Origin: Halorubrum depositum
GTDB lineage: Archaea > Halobacteriota > Halobacteria > Halobacteriales > Haloferacaceae
Direction of reading: 5' to 3'
NCBI RefSeq assembly: GCF_007671725.1
Contig: NZ_VCNM01000001.1
Location: forward strand, 1,116,001 to 1,180,000
DNA length: 64,000 bases
Under the pieces are notes generated by a model. That model ran no database searches. It was not told the DNA's origin and saw only the letters and a list, made by a program, of their open reading frames with translations. The position numbers and the translations under genes were made by a program. This document shows positions 51,516 through 60,541 of this stretch, piece by piece (positions within the stretch are counted from its first letter, which is position 1; each line of letters begins with the position of its first letter).

Positions 51516-53858
51516 CTACGTCACCCGAACCGTCCGCGCCGCTCGGACCGGCATCAGCGGCAGGTCGGGGAAGACGACCTCGACCACGAACTCCAGCTCG
51601 TCGGCGTCGGGGGGGCCGAAGACGCCGACCGGGACCGTCGTCTCGCCGTCGAGGTACGTCGTCGTCGCCGTCATCTCCACGTCGTTGACGGTGACCCGGA
51701 TCCCCGTGCGGGCGCGCCCGGAGACGGTCGAGACCGCGACCTCGCACATCTCGTTTTCGCCGACGGCGACGGCCTCGGGGAAGTCTCCCCAGTCGACGTC
51801 GATCCGGGGGCAGTCGCGCGCGGCGTCGACGATCCGCTCGGCGACGGAGCCGCTCATGCCGGCGTTCTCCAGCGCGCCCGCGCCGGCGTCGACGACCGCC
51901 GCGGGTGAGGTGAGTCCGGCGTCCGCGAGCCGCTCCGCGCGGCCGGAGCCGACCCCGTCGATCGCGGTGAGCGCGACCGCCTCGCGGGAGACGCCGTGCT
52001 CGACGCGCGCCTCGACGCGGCACGCGAGGTTCGCGGCGCGCGGGCCGGCGAACCGGTCGAGGAACTCGGAGAGCGCGGCCAACAGGCGGAGCGCGTTCTG
52101 CCGGATCACCCACGCGTCCGAGCGCAGGTCCGAGGGGATCGAATCGGCCATCCCGGCGAGCAGAATGGCGAACACCTTCCGGTGTCCGTCCTCGAGGTCG
52201 GTGTCGCGGCCGTCGAGGATCCGGTCTATCGCGTCCGCCTCGGCCGACCGCGCGGAGACGGAGTCGAACTCGCCGGCCGACGCGACGGTCTCTAAGATCC
52301 GGTCGACGGTCAGCGTCTCGCGGTCCGCGAGCCGCTGGAAGCGACGGGCCGTGTCCAGACGGAGGTAGTACTTGGAGGCGAGCCGGCCGAGCCCGGTGGG
52401 CTCGATCGCGAGGTCGTCGTCGGCCGCGACGAAGCCGTCGTCGACGAGCGAGTCGAGGGTGTCGCGCACGCGGTCGCGGAGGGTGCCGAAGTCGTACTCG
52501 TCGGGCTTCGACGCCGCGCGGACGTAGTAGAAGGTGGTCTCCAACCACGCCATCACGTCCTCGAGCCCGCGGATCGTCCCCATCGCGATCTCCGCGTTGA
52601 GGTGCGACTCGAGTTCGGCGGCGAGCCGCGACTCGATCTCCTTGCCTTCGCGCAACAGCTCGCGGTACTTGTCGGCGTCCGCGCGGTCGCAGACCACCCA
52701 GCCGTACCCCACGTCGTCGTAGCCGGGGCGCCCGGCGCGACCGAGCATCTGGAGCACGTCGAGCGGCGAGATGTCCGTCTCGCCCTCCAGCGGGTCGTGG
52801 TACTTCGTGTCGCGGATGACGACGCAGCGCGCGGGGAGATTCACCCCCCACGCGAGCGTCGACGTCGAGAAGAGCAGCTTGATCTTCCCCTGCTTGAACC
52901 ACTCCTCGACCCGGTCGCGATCGGCCTTCCCGAGCCCGGCGTGGTGGAAGCCGACGCCGTCGGTGACCGATTGCCGGAGCGTGTCGTTAGTGAGCTCCTT
53001 GGCCTCGTTGTGGAAGTCGTAGTCGCCCCGGGAGTCGATCGGGATGTCGCGGTCGGTGATCTCGTCGCGCGCCTTCTTGGCGGCCTGCACCGTGTCCTGC
53101 CGCGAGGAGACGAACACGAGCGCCTGCCCGTCCTCGCGGACGTGCGGCTCGGCCAGGTCGAGCGCGCGGTAGAGCCGCCGGTACTTGTCGGCGAAGGCGT
53201 TCGAGCCGTGCGAGTACGTCTTCACGCCCGTCTCGAGGTCGACGGGGCGGTACTCGTCGCCGAACTCGTAGGTCGTGTCCGCGGGCGCGTCGAGCCACTC
53301 GGCGACGTCCCCGACGTTCGGCATGGTCGCCGAGAGCGCGACGACGCGGGGGTCCTGCAGGCGGCGGAGCCGCGAGACGGTCACTTCGAGCACCGCGCCG
53401 CGCTTCTCGCTGTCGAGCAGGTGGACCTCGTCGATGACGACGCAGTCGACGTCGGTGACGAACGAGTAGCGCGCGGAGTCGTGTTTGCGGGTCGCGCTGT
53501 CGGCCTTCTCGGGGGTCGTCACGAGCACGTCCGCGCGCTCGGCGCGGCGGGGGTTGAGGTCGCGCTCGCCGGAGACGACGTAGACGGAGTAGCCGAGCTC
53601 CTCGAAGCGCTCCCACTCGCTCTCCTTCTCGTTGGTGAGCGCGCGGAGGGGGGCGATAAAGAGGGCGGTGCCGCCCTCAGAGAGCGTCTTACAGATCGCG
53701 AGCTCGGCGAGTGCGGTCTTCCCGGATGCCGTCGGCGCGGAGGCGACGACGTTGTGGTCCGTCTCCCAGATACCCGGGAGCGCCTCGCGTTGCATCCGAT
53801 TGAACTCCTCGAAGCCGAACGCGTCGGCGAACTCCGGCACCGCGTCCGCGACCTTCAC
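51516..53858 (-). CDS. Ski2-like superfamily 2 DNA helicase (Hel308 relative)
   Basis: The 780-residue ATPase has Q motif FEEFNRMQREALPGIW, motif I APTASGKTA, motif II DEVHLL, motif III SATMPN and motif VI QMLGRAGRPG. A winged helix and ratchet helices follow (AELESHLNAEIAMGTIRGLED), then a helix-hairpin-helix region (TAIDGVGSGRAERLADAGL) and a C-terminal beta-sandwich like a Sec63/FN3 domain. These helicases remodel stalled forks or act on RNA. The C-terminal FN3-like extension is unlike classical Hel308. The GTG at 53858 is chosen because the frame before it is Arg/Pro-rich and not family-like. Confidence 0.9.
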   Translation of the reverse strand: MKVADAVPEFADAFGFEEFNRMQREALPGIWETDHNVVASAPTASGKTALAELAICKTLSEGGTALFIAPLRALTNEKESEWERFEELGYSVYVVSGERDLNPRRAERADVLVTTPEKADSATRKHDSARYSFVTDVDCVVIDEVHLLDSEKRGAVLEVTVSRLRRLQDPRVVALSATMPNVGDVAEWLDAPADTTYEFGDEYRPVDLETGVKTYSHGSNAFADKYRRLYRALDLAEPHVREDGQALVFVSSRQDTVQAAKKARDEITDRDIPIDSRGDYDFHNEAKELTNDTLRQSVTDGVGFHHAGLGKADRDRVEEWFKQGKIKLLFSTSTLAWGVNLPARCVVIRDTKYHDPLEGETDISPLDVLQMLGRAGRPGYDDVGYGWVVCDRADADKYRELLREGKEIESRLAAELESHLNAEIAMGTIRGLEDVMAWLETTFYYVRAASKPDEYDFGTLRDRVRDTLDSLVDDGFVAADDDLAIEPTGLGRLASKYYLRLDTARRFQRLADRETLTVDRILETVASAGEFDSVSARSAEADAIDRILDGRDTDLEDGHRKVFAILLAGMADSIPSDLRSDAWVIRQNALRLLAALSEFLDRFAGPRAANLACRVEARVEHGVSREAVALTAIDGVGSGRAERLADAGLTSPAAVVDAGAGALENAGMSGSVAERIVDAARDCPRIDVDWGDFPEAVAVGENEMCEVAVSTVSGRARTGIRVTVNDVEMTATTTYLDGETTVPVGVFGPPDADELEFVVEVVFPDLPLMPVRAARTVRVT

Positions 53859-54078
53859 GCCGCACCACGCTCGCGGACGAGTCGACGGCGATCGAGCGGT
53901 GTTCGCATCACGTCGAGTCGGGGGGCTCCAGCGCAAAGGCGTTTCTCATGTGGGCGGCGAGCGCGCGACGGTCGGACGGACGCCGTCGTCGAGCGCTGGC
54001 GGGCGGGAACGTCGAACCGAGCGCGGTCACCGGACCCGGACCCCGAGCGTTTACGTGACCGCGGGTCGACCGGCCGGT

Positions 54079-54441
54079 ATGATACCGTCGGACCCGATCG
54101 TCGTCGGAGCCGCGGCCGTGATCGCCCTGCTCGTCCTGTTGGGCCTGTTCCGTCGCCTGCGGGGGCCCTCGGGCGAGGCGCGGGAGTCGAAGCGCGCTCA
54201 CGAGGCCGCGCAGGAGCGCGAGCCGCCGGTCGAGATCGGCGAGACGTACGAGTTCGGCGTCACCGAGCTCACCGATCACCACTCGGGCGGGGAGGTCGCC
54301 GTCGGCAAGGTCGAGGGGTTCGTCGTCTTCGCCGAGGACATCCCGAGCGGCCTCTCCGAGGGCGACGTGATCCGCGCGAAGGTGCTCTCGTTCAACGAGG
54401 GGCGCACCTCGGCCGACGCGACGTTCGTGACGAAGGCGTAG
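54079..54441 (+). CDS. Membrane-anchored TRAM-domain protein
   Basis: A 120-residue protein: one N-terminal helix (VVGAAAVIALLVLLGLF), a charged linker, then a TRAM domain (GETYEFGVTELTDHHSGGEV ... VEGFVVFAEDIPSGLSEGDV). TRAM domains bind RNA. Stand-alone TRAM proteins act as RNA chaperones in archaea, and the membrane anchor may tether RNA or ribosomes. It precedes the MCM gene by 94 bases in the same direction. Confidence 0.85.
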   Translation: MIPSDPIVVGAAAVIALLVLLGLFRRLRGPSGEARESKRAHEAAQEREPPVEIGETYEFGVTELTDHHSGGEVAVGKVEGFVVFAEDIPSGLSEGDVIRAKVLSFNEGRTSADATFVTKA

Positions 54442-54535
54442 CGAGAACGGATCCCGGGACCGAACGAGCCCCGTCGCGATCCACCTCCACTCCGAACATG
54501 AGGTTCATACGTGATGGCGACGAAGGGGTTTCGTA

Positions 54536-57500
54536 ATGGCTCAGGCCGGGAATCAGGACCTCACGGAGCGGTTCATTCAGTTCTACCGCAACTACTACCG
54601 CGAGGAGATCGGCACCCTCGCGCAGCGATACCCCAACGAACAGCGCTCCCTGTACGTCGACTACGACGATCTGTTTCAGTTCGACCGCGACCTCGCCGAG
54701 GACTTCCGCACGAAGCCGGACCAGATGCGCGAGTACGCCGAGGAGGCGCTGCGGCTCTACGACCTCCCCGCCGACGTCAGCCTCGGCCGCGCGCACGTCC
54801 GGATCGAGAACCTCCCCGAGAGCATCGACATCCGCGGCATCCGCGTCCACGACGACCACATCGGCAAGCTCGTCTCCGTCAAGGGGATCGTCCGCAAGGC
54901 GACCGACGTCCGCCCGAAGGTGATCGAGGCGGCCTTCGAGTGCCAGCGCTGCGGCACGATGACGTACATCCCGCAGAGCGACGGTGGCTTCCAGGAGCCC
55001 CACGAGTGCCAGGGCTGCGAGCGACAGGGCCCGTTCCGCGTCAACTTCGACCAGTCGGAGTTCATCGACTCCCAGAAGCTCCGGATCCAGGAGTCGCCCG
55101 AGGGGCTCCGCGGCGGCGAGACACCCCAGTCGCTCGACGTCGACATCGTCGACGACATCACCGGCAAGGTGAGCCCCGGCGACCACGTCACCTGCGTCGG
55201 CGTCCTCCACATCGAGCAGGTCGAGCAGGGCAACGAGAAGTCCGCCATCTTCGACCTCTACATGGACGGCGTCTCCATCTCCATCGAGGACGAGGAGTTC
55301 GAGGACATGGACATCACCGAAGAGGACAAACGCGAGATCATCGAGCTCTCCAACCGCGACGACATCTACGAGGCGATGGTCGGCTCCATCGCGCCCGCTA
55401 TCTACGGCTACGAGGAGGAGAAGCTCGCGATGATCCTCCAGCTGTTCTCCGGCGTCACCAAACACCTCCCCGACGGGTCGCGGATCCGGGGAGACCTGCA
55501 TATGCTACTTATTGGCGACCCGGGTACAGGGAAGAGTCAGATGATCAGTTATGTCGAGAATATTGCTCCAAGATCAGTTTATACCTCAGGAAAAGGATCA
55601 TCCGCTGCAGGTCTCTGCGTGGCCGGTGACACGAAGATTCACACGAACGACGGATTCGTCTCGATTCGGGAGATCGCGACGGAACAGCATCCCGATCCAG
55701 TCGAAAGTGAAACGGCCGCAGAGTCGGCGCACGAGCTGTACACGTTCGACCGTGCCGACGGCTCGATCGACCTCGCGGAGAGTTCTCACGTGTGGCGAAT
55801 GCCCGAGAAACCCTGTCGGTGGATCGAGACGGCACACGGAAAGGATCTCGAAGCCTCGGTCAACACACCGGTTCTCGTCTGTGACGAACACGGCATCGAG
55901 TGGCGCGAGATCACGGAGGTCGGCGTTGGCGACCACGTTGCAGTTCCACGATACACCGAGATCGACCGGTCATCGCCGCCAGTTCGTGAGTACGTTGAGT
56001 TCACGGGCGAAAAGCTAAAACCGACCGACGAGTCGGTCGAACACCTTCGCACTCGTCTCTGCGAGGAGTTCGGAACGCTCCGTGATGCGGCGGCCGAACT
56101 CGATCTTTCTGAGGACTTCATCTACGACACGCTCTCAAATCGTCACATTCCGCGCGAAAAACTCGACACGGTTCTCGATGCGCTCGACGTGGATATCGAC
56201 GACATCAGTATCGAACGGGCGATGCTTCGGCACGGAAGCGGCGTGACGATTCCCGAGGAGTTCGACGCGGATCTCATGTATCTGATCGGACTCGTCTTCG
56301 GTGACGGCGACGTGATGGTGTCACGTCGTGGGGGCAATCGCGGTCACGTCCGGATCTCGAACTCCGACGAGGACCTACTGAAACAGGCCGCCAATATCAT
56401 TGAAGCCAAATTCGGAAAGTCCGTCCAGATCGAGTACCAGGATGAGCGCGTCCCCTGCATTCGTCTTCACAGCGCGACCGTCGCCCGCTTCTTCGCCAAC
56501 GTCGGTGTCGAATCGCCGAAAGACGACATTCGGCTCGATTCGAGGCTCACAACGGCAGAACACGCTAACGCATTCCTCCGGGGCCTGTTCGATGCCGACG
56601 GAGCAGTTTGTGGACGTGACGACGGTGGATCGAGTGTCCAGTTCTCGACCGTCTGCGGCGAACTCTCAGAGCAGGTCCAACTGATGTTGGAGACGTACGG
56701 CGTCCGTTCACGGACCCGTGAGCGAGACCGCCGCGGGACCTACACACGAGCAGACGGACACGAAATCGAATCGACCTCGATCCAAACGCACCTCGCTATT
56801 TACGGGAAGGAACTCGACGCGTTCGCCGACCAGGTCGGGTTTCGGTCGATCACGAAATCACAGGCTCTCAGCAGGATCGTTCGCGACGTGCCTCGGCGTG
56901 GTGAACGGCTTCCGGTGGGAAACGCACTTGCACGGGCAGACGGGGGATCCGCAGCGTATCGCCAGAATTTCGTAAAGGGACAGGATCCAAGCCGTTCCCG
57001 GGCGAAAGCCATCGTGAACAGTCTCGAGCTCGGTGCGATCGGTGGTGATGTCGAGGAGGTTGTCGACGCCGATCTCGTCTGGGACGAAGTCGTCGACGCC
57101 GAGAACACCGGCGAAAAGGAGGTATTCGACCTCACAGTTCCGGACACCCACAATTTCCTCGGAAACGGGATCGTGACACACAACACGGCCGCGGCTGTGA
57201 GGGACGATTTCGGCGACGGCCAGCAGTGGTCGCTCGAAGCCGGTGCGCTCGTCCTTGCGGACAAGGGGATCGCCGCTGTCGACGAGCTGGATAAAATGGA
57301 TTCGAGCGACCGCTCCGCGATGCACGAAGGGCTCGAACAGCAGAAGATCTCCGTCTCGAAGGCGGGGATCAACGCGACGTTGAAGGCGCGGTGTTCCCTC
57401 CTCGGCGCGGCGAACCCGAAGTACGGGCGATTCGATCAGTACGAGCCGATCGGCGAGCAGATCGACCTCGAACCCGCGCTCATCTCGCGGTTCGACCTGA

Positions 57501-58207
57501 TCTTCACGGTGACGGACAGCCCGGACCCGGAACACGACTCCCGGCTGGCGAAACACATCATCAAGACGAACTACGCCGGCGAGCTCAACACCCAGCGGAC
57601 CGAGCTTGCGAGCTCGGAGTTCACCTCGGACCAGGTGGCGGAGGTGACCCAGGAGGTCGCACCGGAGATCGACGCCGAGCTGCTCCGAAAGTACATCGCC
57701 CACGCGAAGCGCTCCTGTTACCCGACGATGACGGAGGAGGCGAAGGAGCTGATCGAGGAGTTCTACGTCGACCTGCGCTCGAAGGGCGCCGACGAGGACG
57801 CGCCGGTCCCCGTCACCGCGCGGAAGCTGGAGGCGATGGTGCGGCTCGCGGAGGCGAGCGCGCGGCTCCGGCTCTCGGACACCGTCGAGCGGGAGGACGC
57901 CGATCGCGCCACCGACATCGTCGAGTCCTGTCTGAAGGACATCGGCGTCGACCCCGAGACGGGGCAGTTCGACGCCGACGTCGTCGAGACGGGCACCTCC
58001 AAGAGCCAGCGCGACCGCATCAAGAACATCAAGGGACTCATCGCGGACATCGAGGAGGAGTATCAGGAGGGCGCGCCCGTCGAGGAGGTGCTCGACCGCG
58101 CCGGCGAGATCGGGATGGACCCCGGGAAGGCCGAACAGGAGATCGAGAAGCTCCGCACGAAGGGCGAGGTGTACGAGCCGAAGCAGGGACACCTGCGGAC
58201 GACGTAG
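54536..58207 (+). CDS. mcm: MCM replicative helicase precursor with in-frame intein
   Basis: The precursor has 1223 residues; removing the intein (361-883) leaves a 700-residue MCM, a normal length. The N-terminal OB domain has a zinc site (Cys136, 139, 158, 161). The AAA+ part has Walker A GDPGTGKS (327-334), Walker B in IAAVDELDKM, the Arg-finger region LISRFDLIF and a C-terminal winged helix. It unwinds DNA at replication forks as a hexamer. The intein sits in the conserved GSSAAGL-TAAVVRD hairpin just after Walker A, so unspliced protein should be inactive. The last 39 codons before it (55499-55615) have 14 G/C third positions, far below the rest of the gene. Confidence 0.95.
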   Translation: MAQAGNQDLTERFIQFYRNYYREEIGTLAQRYPNEQRSLYVDYDDLFQFDRDLAEDFRTKPDQMREYAEEALRLYDLPADVSLGRAHVRIENLPESIDIRGIRVHDDHIGKLVSVKGIVRKATDVRPKVIEAAFECQRCGTMTYIPQSDGGFQEPHECQGCERQGPFRVNFDQSEFIDSQKLRIQESPEGLRGGETPQSLDVDIVDDITGKVSPGDHVTCVGVLHIEQVEQGNEKSAIFDLYMDGVSISIEDEEFEDMDITEEDKREIIELSNRDDIYEAMVGSIAPAIYGYEEEKLAMILQLFSGVTKHLPDGSRIRGDLHMLLIGDPGTGKSQMISYVENIAPRSVYTSGKGSSAAGLCVAGDTKIHTNDGFVSIREIATEQHPDPVESETAAESAHELYTFDRADGSIDLAESSHVWRMPEKPCRWIETAHGKDLEASVNTPVLVCDEHGIEWREITEVGVGDHVAVPRYTEIDRSSPPVREYVEFTGEKLKPTDESVEHLRTRLCEEFGTLRDAAAELDLSEDFIYDTLSNRHIPREKLDTVLDALDVDIDDISIERAMLRHGSGVTIPEEFDADLMYLIGLVFGDGDVMVSRRGGNRGHVRISNSDEDLLKQAANIIEAKFGKSVQIEYQDERVPCIRLHSATVARFFANVGVESPKDDIRLDSRLTTAEHANAFLRGLFDADGAVCGRDDGGSSVQFSTVCGELSEQVQLMLETYGVRSRTRERDRRGTYTRADGHEIESTSIQTHLAIYGKELDAFADQVGFRSITKSQALSRIVRDVPRRGERLPVGNALARADGGSAAYRQNFVKGQDPSRSRAKAIVNSLELGAIGGDVEEVVDADLVWDEVVDAENTGEKEVFDLTVPDTHNFLGNGIVTHNTAAAVRDDFGDGQQWSLEAGALVLADKGIAAVDELDKMDSSDRSAMHEGLEQQKISVSKAGINATLKARCSLLGAANPKYGRFDQYEPIGEQIDLEPALISRFDLIFTVTDSPDPEHDSRLAKHIIKTNYAGELNTQRTELASSEFTSDQVAEVTQEVAPEIDAELLRKYIAHAKRSCYPTMTEEAKELIEEFYVDLRSKGADEDAPVPVTARKLEAMVRLAEASARLRLSDTVEREDADRATDIVESCLKDIGVDPETGQFDADVVETGTSKSQRDRIKNIKGLIADIEEEYQEGAPVEEVLDRAGEIGMDPGKAEQEIEKLRTKGEVYEPKQGHLRTT
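55616..57184 (+). mobile_element. MCM intein with LAGLIDADG homing endonuclease
   Basis: The 523-residue intein begins at Cys361 (CVAGDTKIHTNDGFVSIREI) and ends HNFLGNGIVTHN, with Thr884 as the +1 extein residue. These splicing ends are intact. Two LAGLIDADG helices (YLIGLVFGDGDV, about 56278; FLRGLFDADGAV, about 56572) with aspartates indicate a potentially active homing nuclease. A helix-turn-helix (LRDAAAELDLSEDFIYDTLS) may bind the target. The usual block B TxxH reads SVNT (ASVNTPVLV), an atypical form. Codon use is lower in G/C third positions than in the flanking helicase, consistent with horizontal entry. Confidence 0.95.
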
Positions 58208-58534
58208 ATGGACCGCATCTCCGCGATACGGAACGTCGAGGACGCCCTGCGCGCGTTCGAGAACGGCGACGCCGACCTCGCCGACACGGAGCGGCGGGTG
58301 GCGGCGGTGCTCCGGACGTACGCCACGGAGTTCGACGGCGACGACGACGTGTTCCGCGCGGTCGGCGACGACCCTGTCGACGGGCGGATCGTCGTGGCGC
58401 CCTCGGCGCCGGCCGCCCGCGAACGCGTGCTCGCGCTTTCCGGAATCGACGCGAACGAGTTCGACGATCTGACAGACCTCGAAAACGACGCAGTCCCCGA
58501 CTTCGAGGTCGAACGAGTAGTCGATCCGGAGTAG
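58208..58534 (+). CDS. Conserved small protein directly behind mcm
   Basis: A 108-residue acidic protein whose ATG follows the mcm stop codon without a gap, so translation is coupled. A helical N-terminal half (ISAIRNVEDALRAFENGDADLADTERRVAAVLRTYATEF) leads into a short alpha/beta half. It has no known motif. The position suggests an accessory role in replication or simply operon hitch-hiking. Confidence 0.72.
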   Translation: MDRISAIRNVEDALRAFENGDADLADTERRVAAVLRTYATEFDGDDDVFRAVGDDPVDGRIVVAPSAPAARERVLALSGIDANEFDDLTDLENDAVPDFEVERVVDPE

Positions 58535-58573
58535 TTCGGAACCGATAAGTTCGACCCTCGATCAGCCGCGTCC

Positions 58574-58912
58574 GTGCTGCTGATCGTGACGTATTCGGAG
58601 GCGGCCCGCACCGGCCTCCGGAACCTGTGTCGGCGCCACGAGGAGTCGGTCGTCCGGCGGTTCGGGCGGGCGGCGCTGCTCGAGGCGACGGAGTACGCCG
58701 CGTTCCTCGCCGTGCGGCTCCGGGAGTCGCACGGCGGCGACGTCCAGATCGAGCGGACGGAGCCGTTCAACGAGTTCGCCGCGCTCGACGAGTCGGTCCG
58801 TGAGGCCGCGAGCGCGTACGCGGACCGGGACGCGACGGCGACGCCGTACGCCGCGTTCGCCGCCGGGACGGACCATCCCGACCCGGAGCGACTGAAGGGC
58901 GAGGAGCTGTGA
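58574..58912 (+). CDS. Small protein opening the ParA-linked gene set, unknown function
   Basis: A 112-residue protein from GTG at 58574 (MLLIVTYSEAARTGLRNLCR), mostly helical, with FGRAALLEATEYAAFLAVRL at its centre. No family can be named from sequence. Its stop overlaps the next gene's GTG (GTGA), so it belongs to the chain of tightly packed genes ending with the ParA-like ATPase. Another start choice could move the N-terminus only slightly. Confidence 0.7.
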   Translation: MLLIVTYSEAARTGLRNLCRRHEESVVRRFGRAALLEATEYAAFLAVRLRESHGGDVQIERTEPFNEFAALDESVREAASAYADRDATATPYAAFAAGTDHPDPERLKGEEL

Positions 58913-59685
58913 CCGGGGCGTCGGAGACGGGAGTGCCGGACGTGAAAGCGCGACCGGTCCCCGCGCCCGAGGAGGTCCTCGGCCGGGTGCCGACCGGGAC
59001 CAGCCTCCGGCGGGAGATCGCGGCGGCGGCCCGGTCGCGCGGACGCGAGTCGTCGGTGCGTGACGAGCTCGGTCGGCTCCGCGACGAGATCGCGGCGATC
59101 GAGTTCGAATCGGTCGACCTCGCCGCGGCCCGTCGCCGGGTCGCGGAAGCGAGCGGCGAGGAGGAGCGCCTGAAAGAGCGCGTCGCGGCGCTCCGCGGCG
59201 ACGTTCGGGCGCGGCGGGCCGTCGAGGCGGAGACCGACGAGGCGCTCGGCGACCTCGAGTCCGCCGCGGCGGCGCTCTCGAGCGCGCAGACGGAACGGAT
59301 CGCGGCCGAACAGGCGCTCGAGCGGGCCCGCGAGCGGGCCGCCCGCGCCCGCGACGAGCGGGAGCGACGGCTCGAACTCGAAGACCGGCTCCGGAACCGC
59401 CGACGGGAGGCGCGCCGCGAGCTCGCGACCGAGGCGTATCCGGCGTTTCGCGACGCTCTGGGCTCGATCCCGGGCGGCGCTCCGACGCAGGCAGGGTCGG
59501 CGCCGTCGGCGTACGAGGGACCGCGACTCGCCGCGTCGCTCGCGGCGGTTCGGATCGCCGATCTGGACGCGTCGGTCGCGCTCGGCGTCGAGGCCGCTCG
59601 CTGGCTCGACGAGCGCGGGGAGAGGTCGCCGGAAGAGGTACTCGACGCGGCCGTCGTCCGTCCGGACGCCGCGCCCGACCCGTGA
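58909..59685 (+). CDS. Coiled-coil protein of the ParA-linked set
   Basis: A 258-residue protein with a long Ala/Arg/Glu-rich coiled coil from about 45 to 170 (ERLKERVAALRGDVRARRAV; TERIAAEQALERARERAARA), flanked by short globular ends. The frame is clean and keeps the GTGA overlap with its predecessor. Structural or scaffold roles such as SMC- or Rad50-like bridging are imaginable, but there is no ATPase motif. Confidence 0.72.
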   Translation: MTGASETGVPDVKARPVPAPEEVLGRVPTGTSLRREIAAAARSRGRESSVRDELGRLRDEIAAIEFESVDLAAARRRVAEASGEEERLKERVAALRGDVRARRAVEAETDEALGDLESAAAALSSAQTERIAAEQALERARERAARARDERERRLELEDRLRNRRREARRELATEAYPAFRDALGSIPGGAPTQAGSAPSAYEGPRLAASLAAVRIADLDASVALGVEAARWLDERGERSPEEVLDAAVVRPDAAPDP

Positions 59686-59737
59686 TCGGGGTCGGCGTCG
59701 GACGGAGGTTTATCAGCGATACCGCGGCAGCCGGCGT

Positions 59738-60541
59738 ATGGATCTCTCGTGGACCGTCGACCGGGCGGGCGACGCGTCGCTGGTGCGCTGTCGGGTGCGC
59801 AACGACGAGGCCGTCCCGCGACGCGTGCGGGTCGAGAGTCGGTTCGAGGCGCCGGTGCTACCGCCGCGACGCGGCGGCGTCCCGGCGGACGGGTGGGACG
59901 CGACCGGGGTGACGCTGCGGGTCGGCCCGAGCGAGCGACGCGGATTCGGCTTCGCGGTTCCGGCGCCACCCGTCGATCCCCCGGTCGAGATCGTCGACGT
60001 CGAGTCGGTCGAGCCGAACGGGTCCGCCCGGGGAACCGCCGGTCTCGCCGGCGCCGGCGCCGGCGGAGGCGTCCACCCGACGCCGGCCGACGCGCTCCGC
60101 GAGCTCGCCGATCACCGGCCGCCGCGGGCAGCCGTCGACGGGGATCGCGAGGCCGACGGTCGCCCCGAGGACACCGCCCCGGTCGGAGACGCTCGCGGTT
60201 CCGACGGCGAACGCGACGACGCCGGGAGCGACGGCATCGGGAGCGACGACACCGGGAGCGGCGCCGGCGAATCGGAGCGATCGGTCCCCGGCTCGGTCGA
60301 CGACCGGTTCGCCGCGGTCGAAGCCCGACTCGAGCGGGCTGAGCGACTGACCGACGCCGACGTGGACACGGCGACCGGGATAGTCGCGGACGCGGGCGGC
60401 GTCGACGCGCTCTCCGACCTCGCCGACCGGCTCGACGCCGACGCGGAGCGCCTCCGAGCGGTGAGCGAGCGCGCGGCGTCGCTGGCGGAGCGCGCGGACG
60501 CGACGGACGTCCCGATCGACGCGCTGGAGCGGCTCGCGTGA
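59738..60541 (+). CDS. Two-domain protein of the ParA-linked set, unknown function
   Basis: The 267 residues have an N-terminal beta-rich domain of about 85 residues (MDLSWTVDRAGDASLVRCRV; GVTLRVGPSERRGFGFAVP) resembling an immunoglobulin-like fold, then an acidic disordered linker and a helical C-terminus (SVDDRFAAVEARLERAERL). The stop overlaps the start of the ATPase gene (GTGA at 60538-60541). Probably a partner or adaptor for that ATPase. Confidence 0.72.
   Translation: MDLSWTVDRAGDASLVRCRVRNDEAVPRRVRVESRFEAPVLPPRRGGVPADGWDATGVTLRVGPSERRGFGFAVPAPPVDPPVEIVDVESVEPNGSARGTAGLAGAGAGGGVHPTPADALRELADHRPPRAAVDGDREADGRPEDTAPVGDARGSDGERDDAGSDGIGSDDTGSGAGESERSVPGSVDDRFAAVEARLERAERLTDADVDTATGIVADAGGVDALSDLADRLDADAERLRAVSERAASLAERADATDVPIDALERLA

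Noticed and set aside
55551-56018. Frames inside the intein other than the mcm frame
   Set aside because: No start context or motif; the intein reading in the mcm frame is complete.
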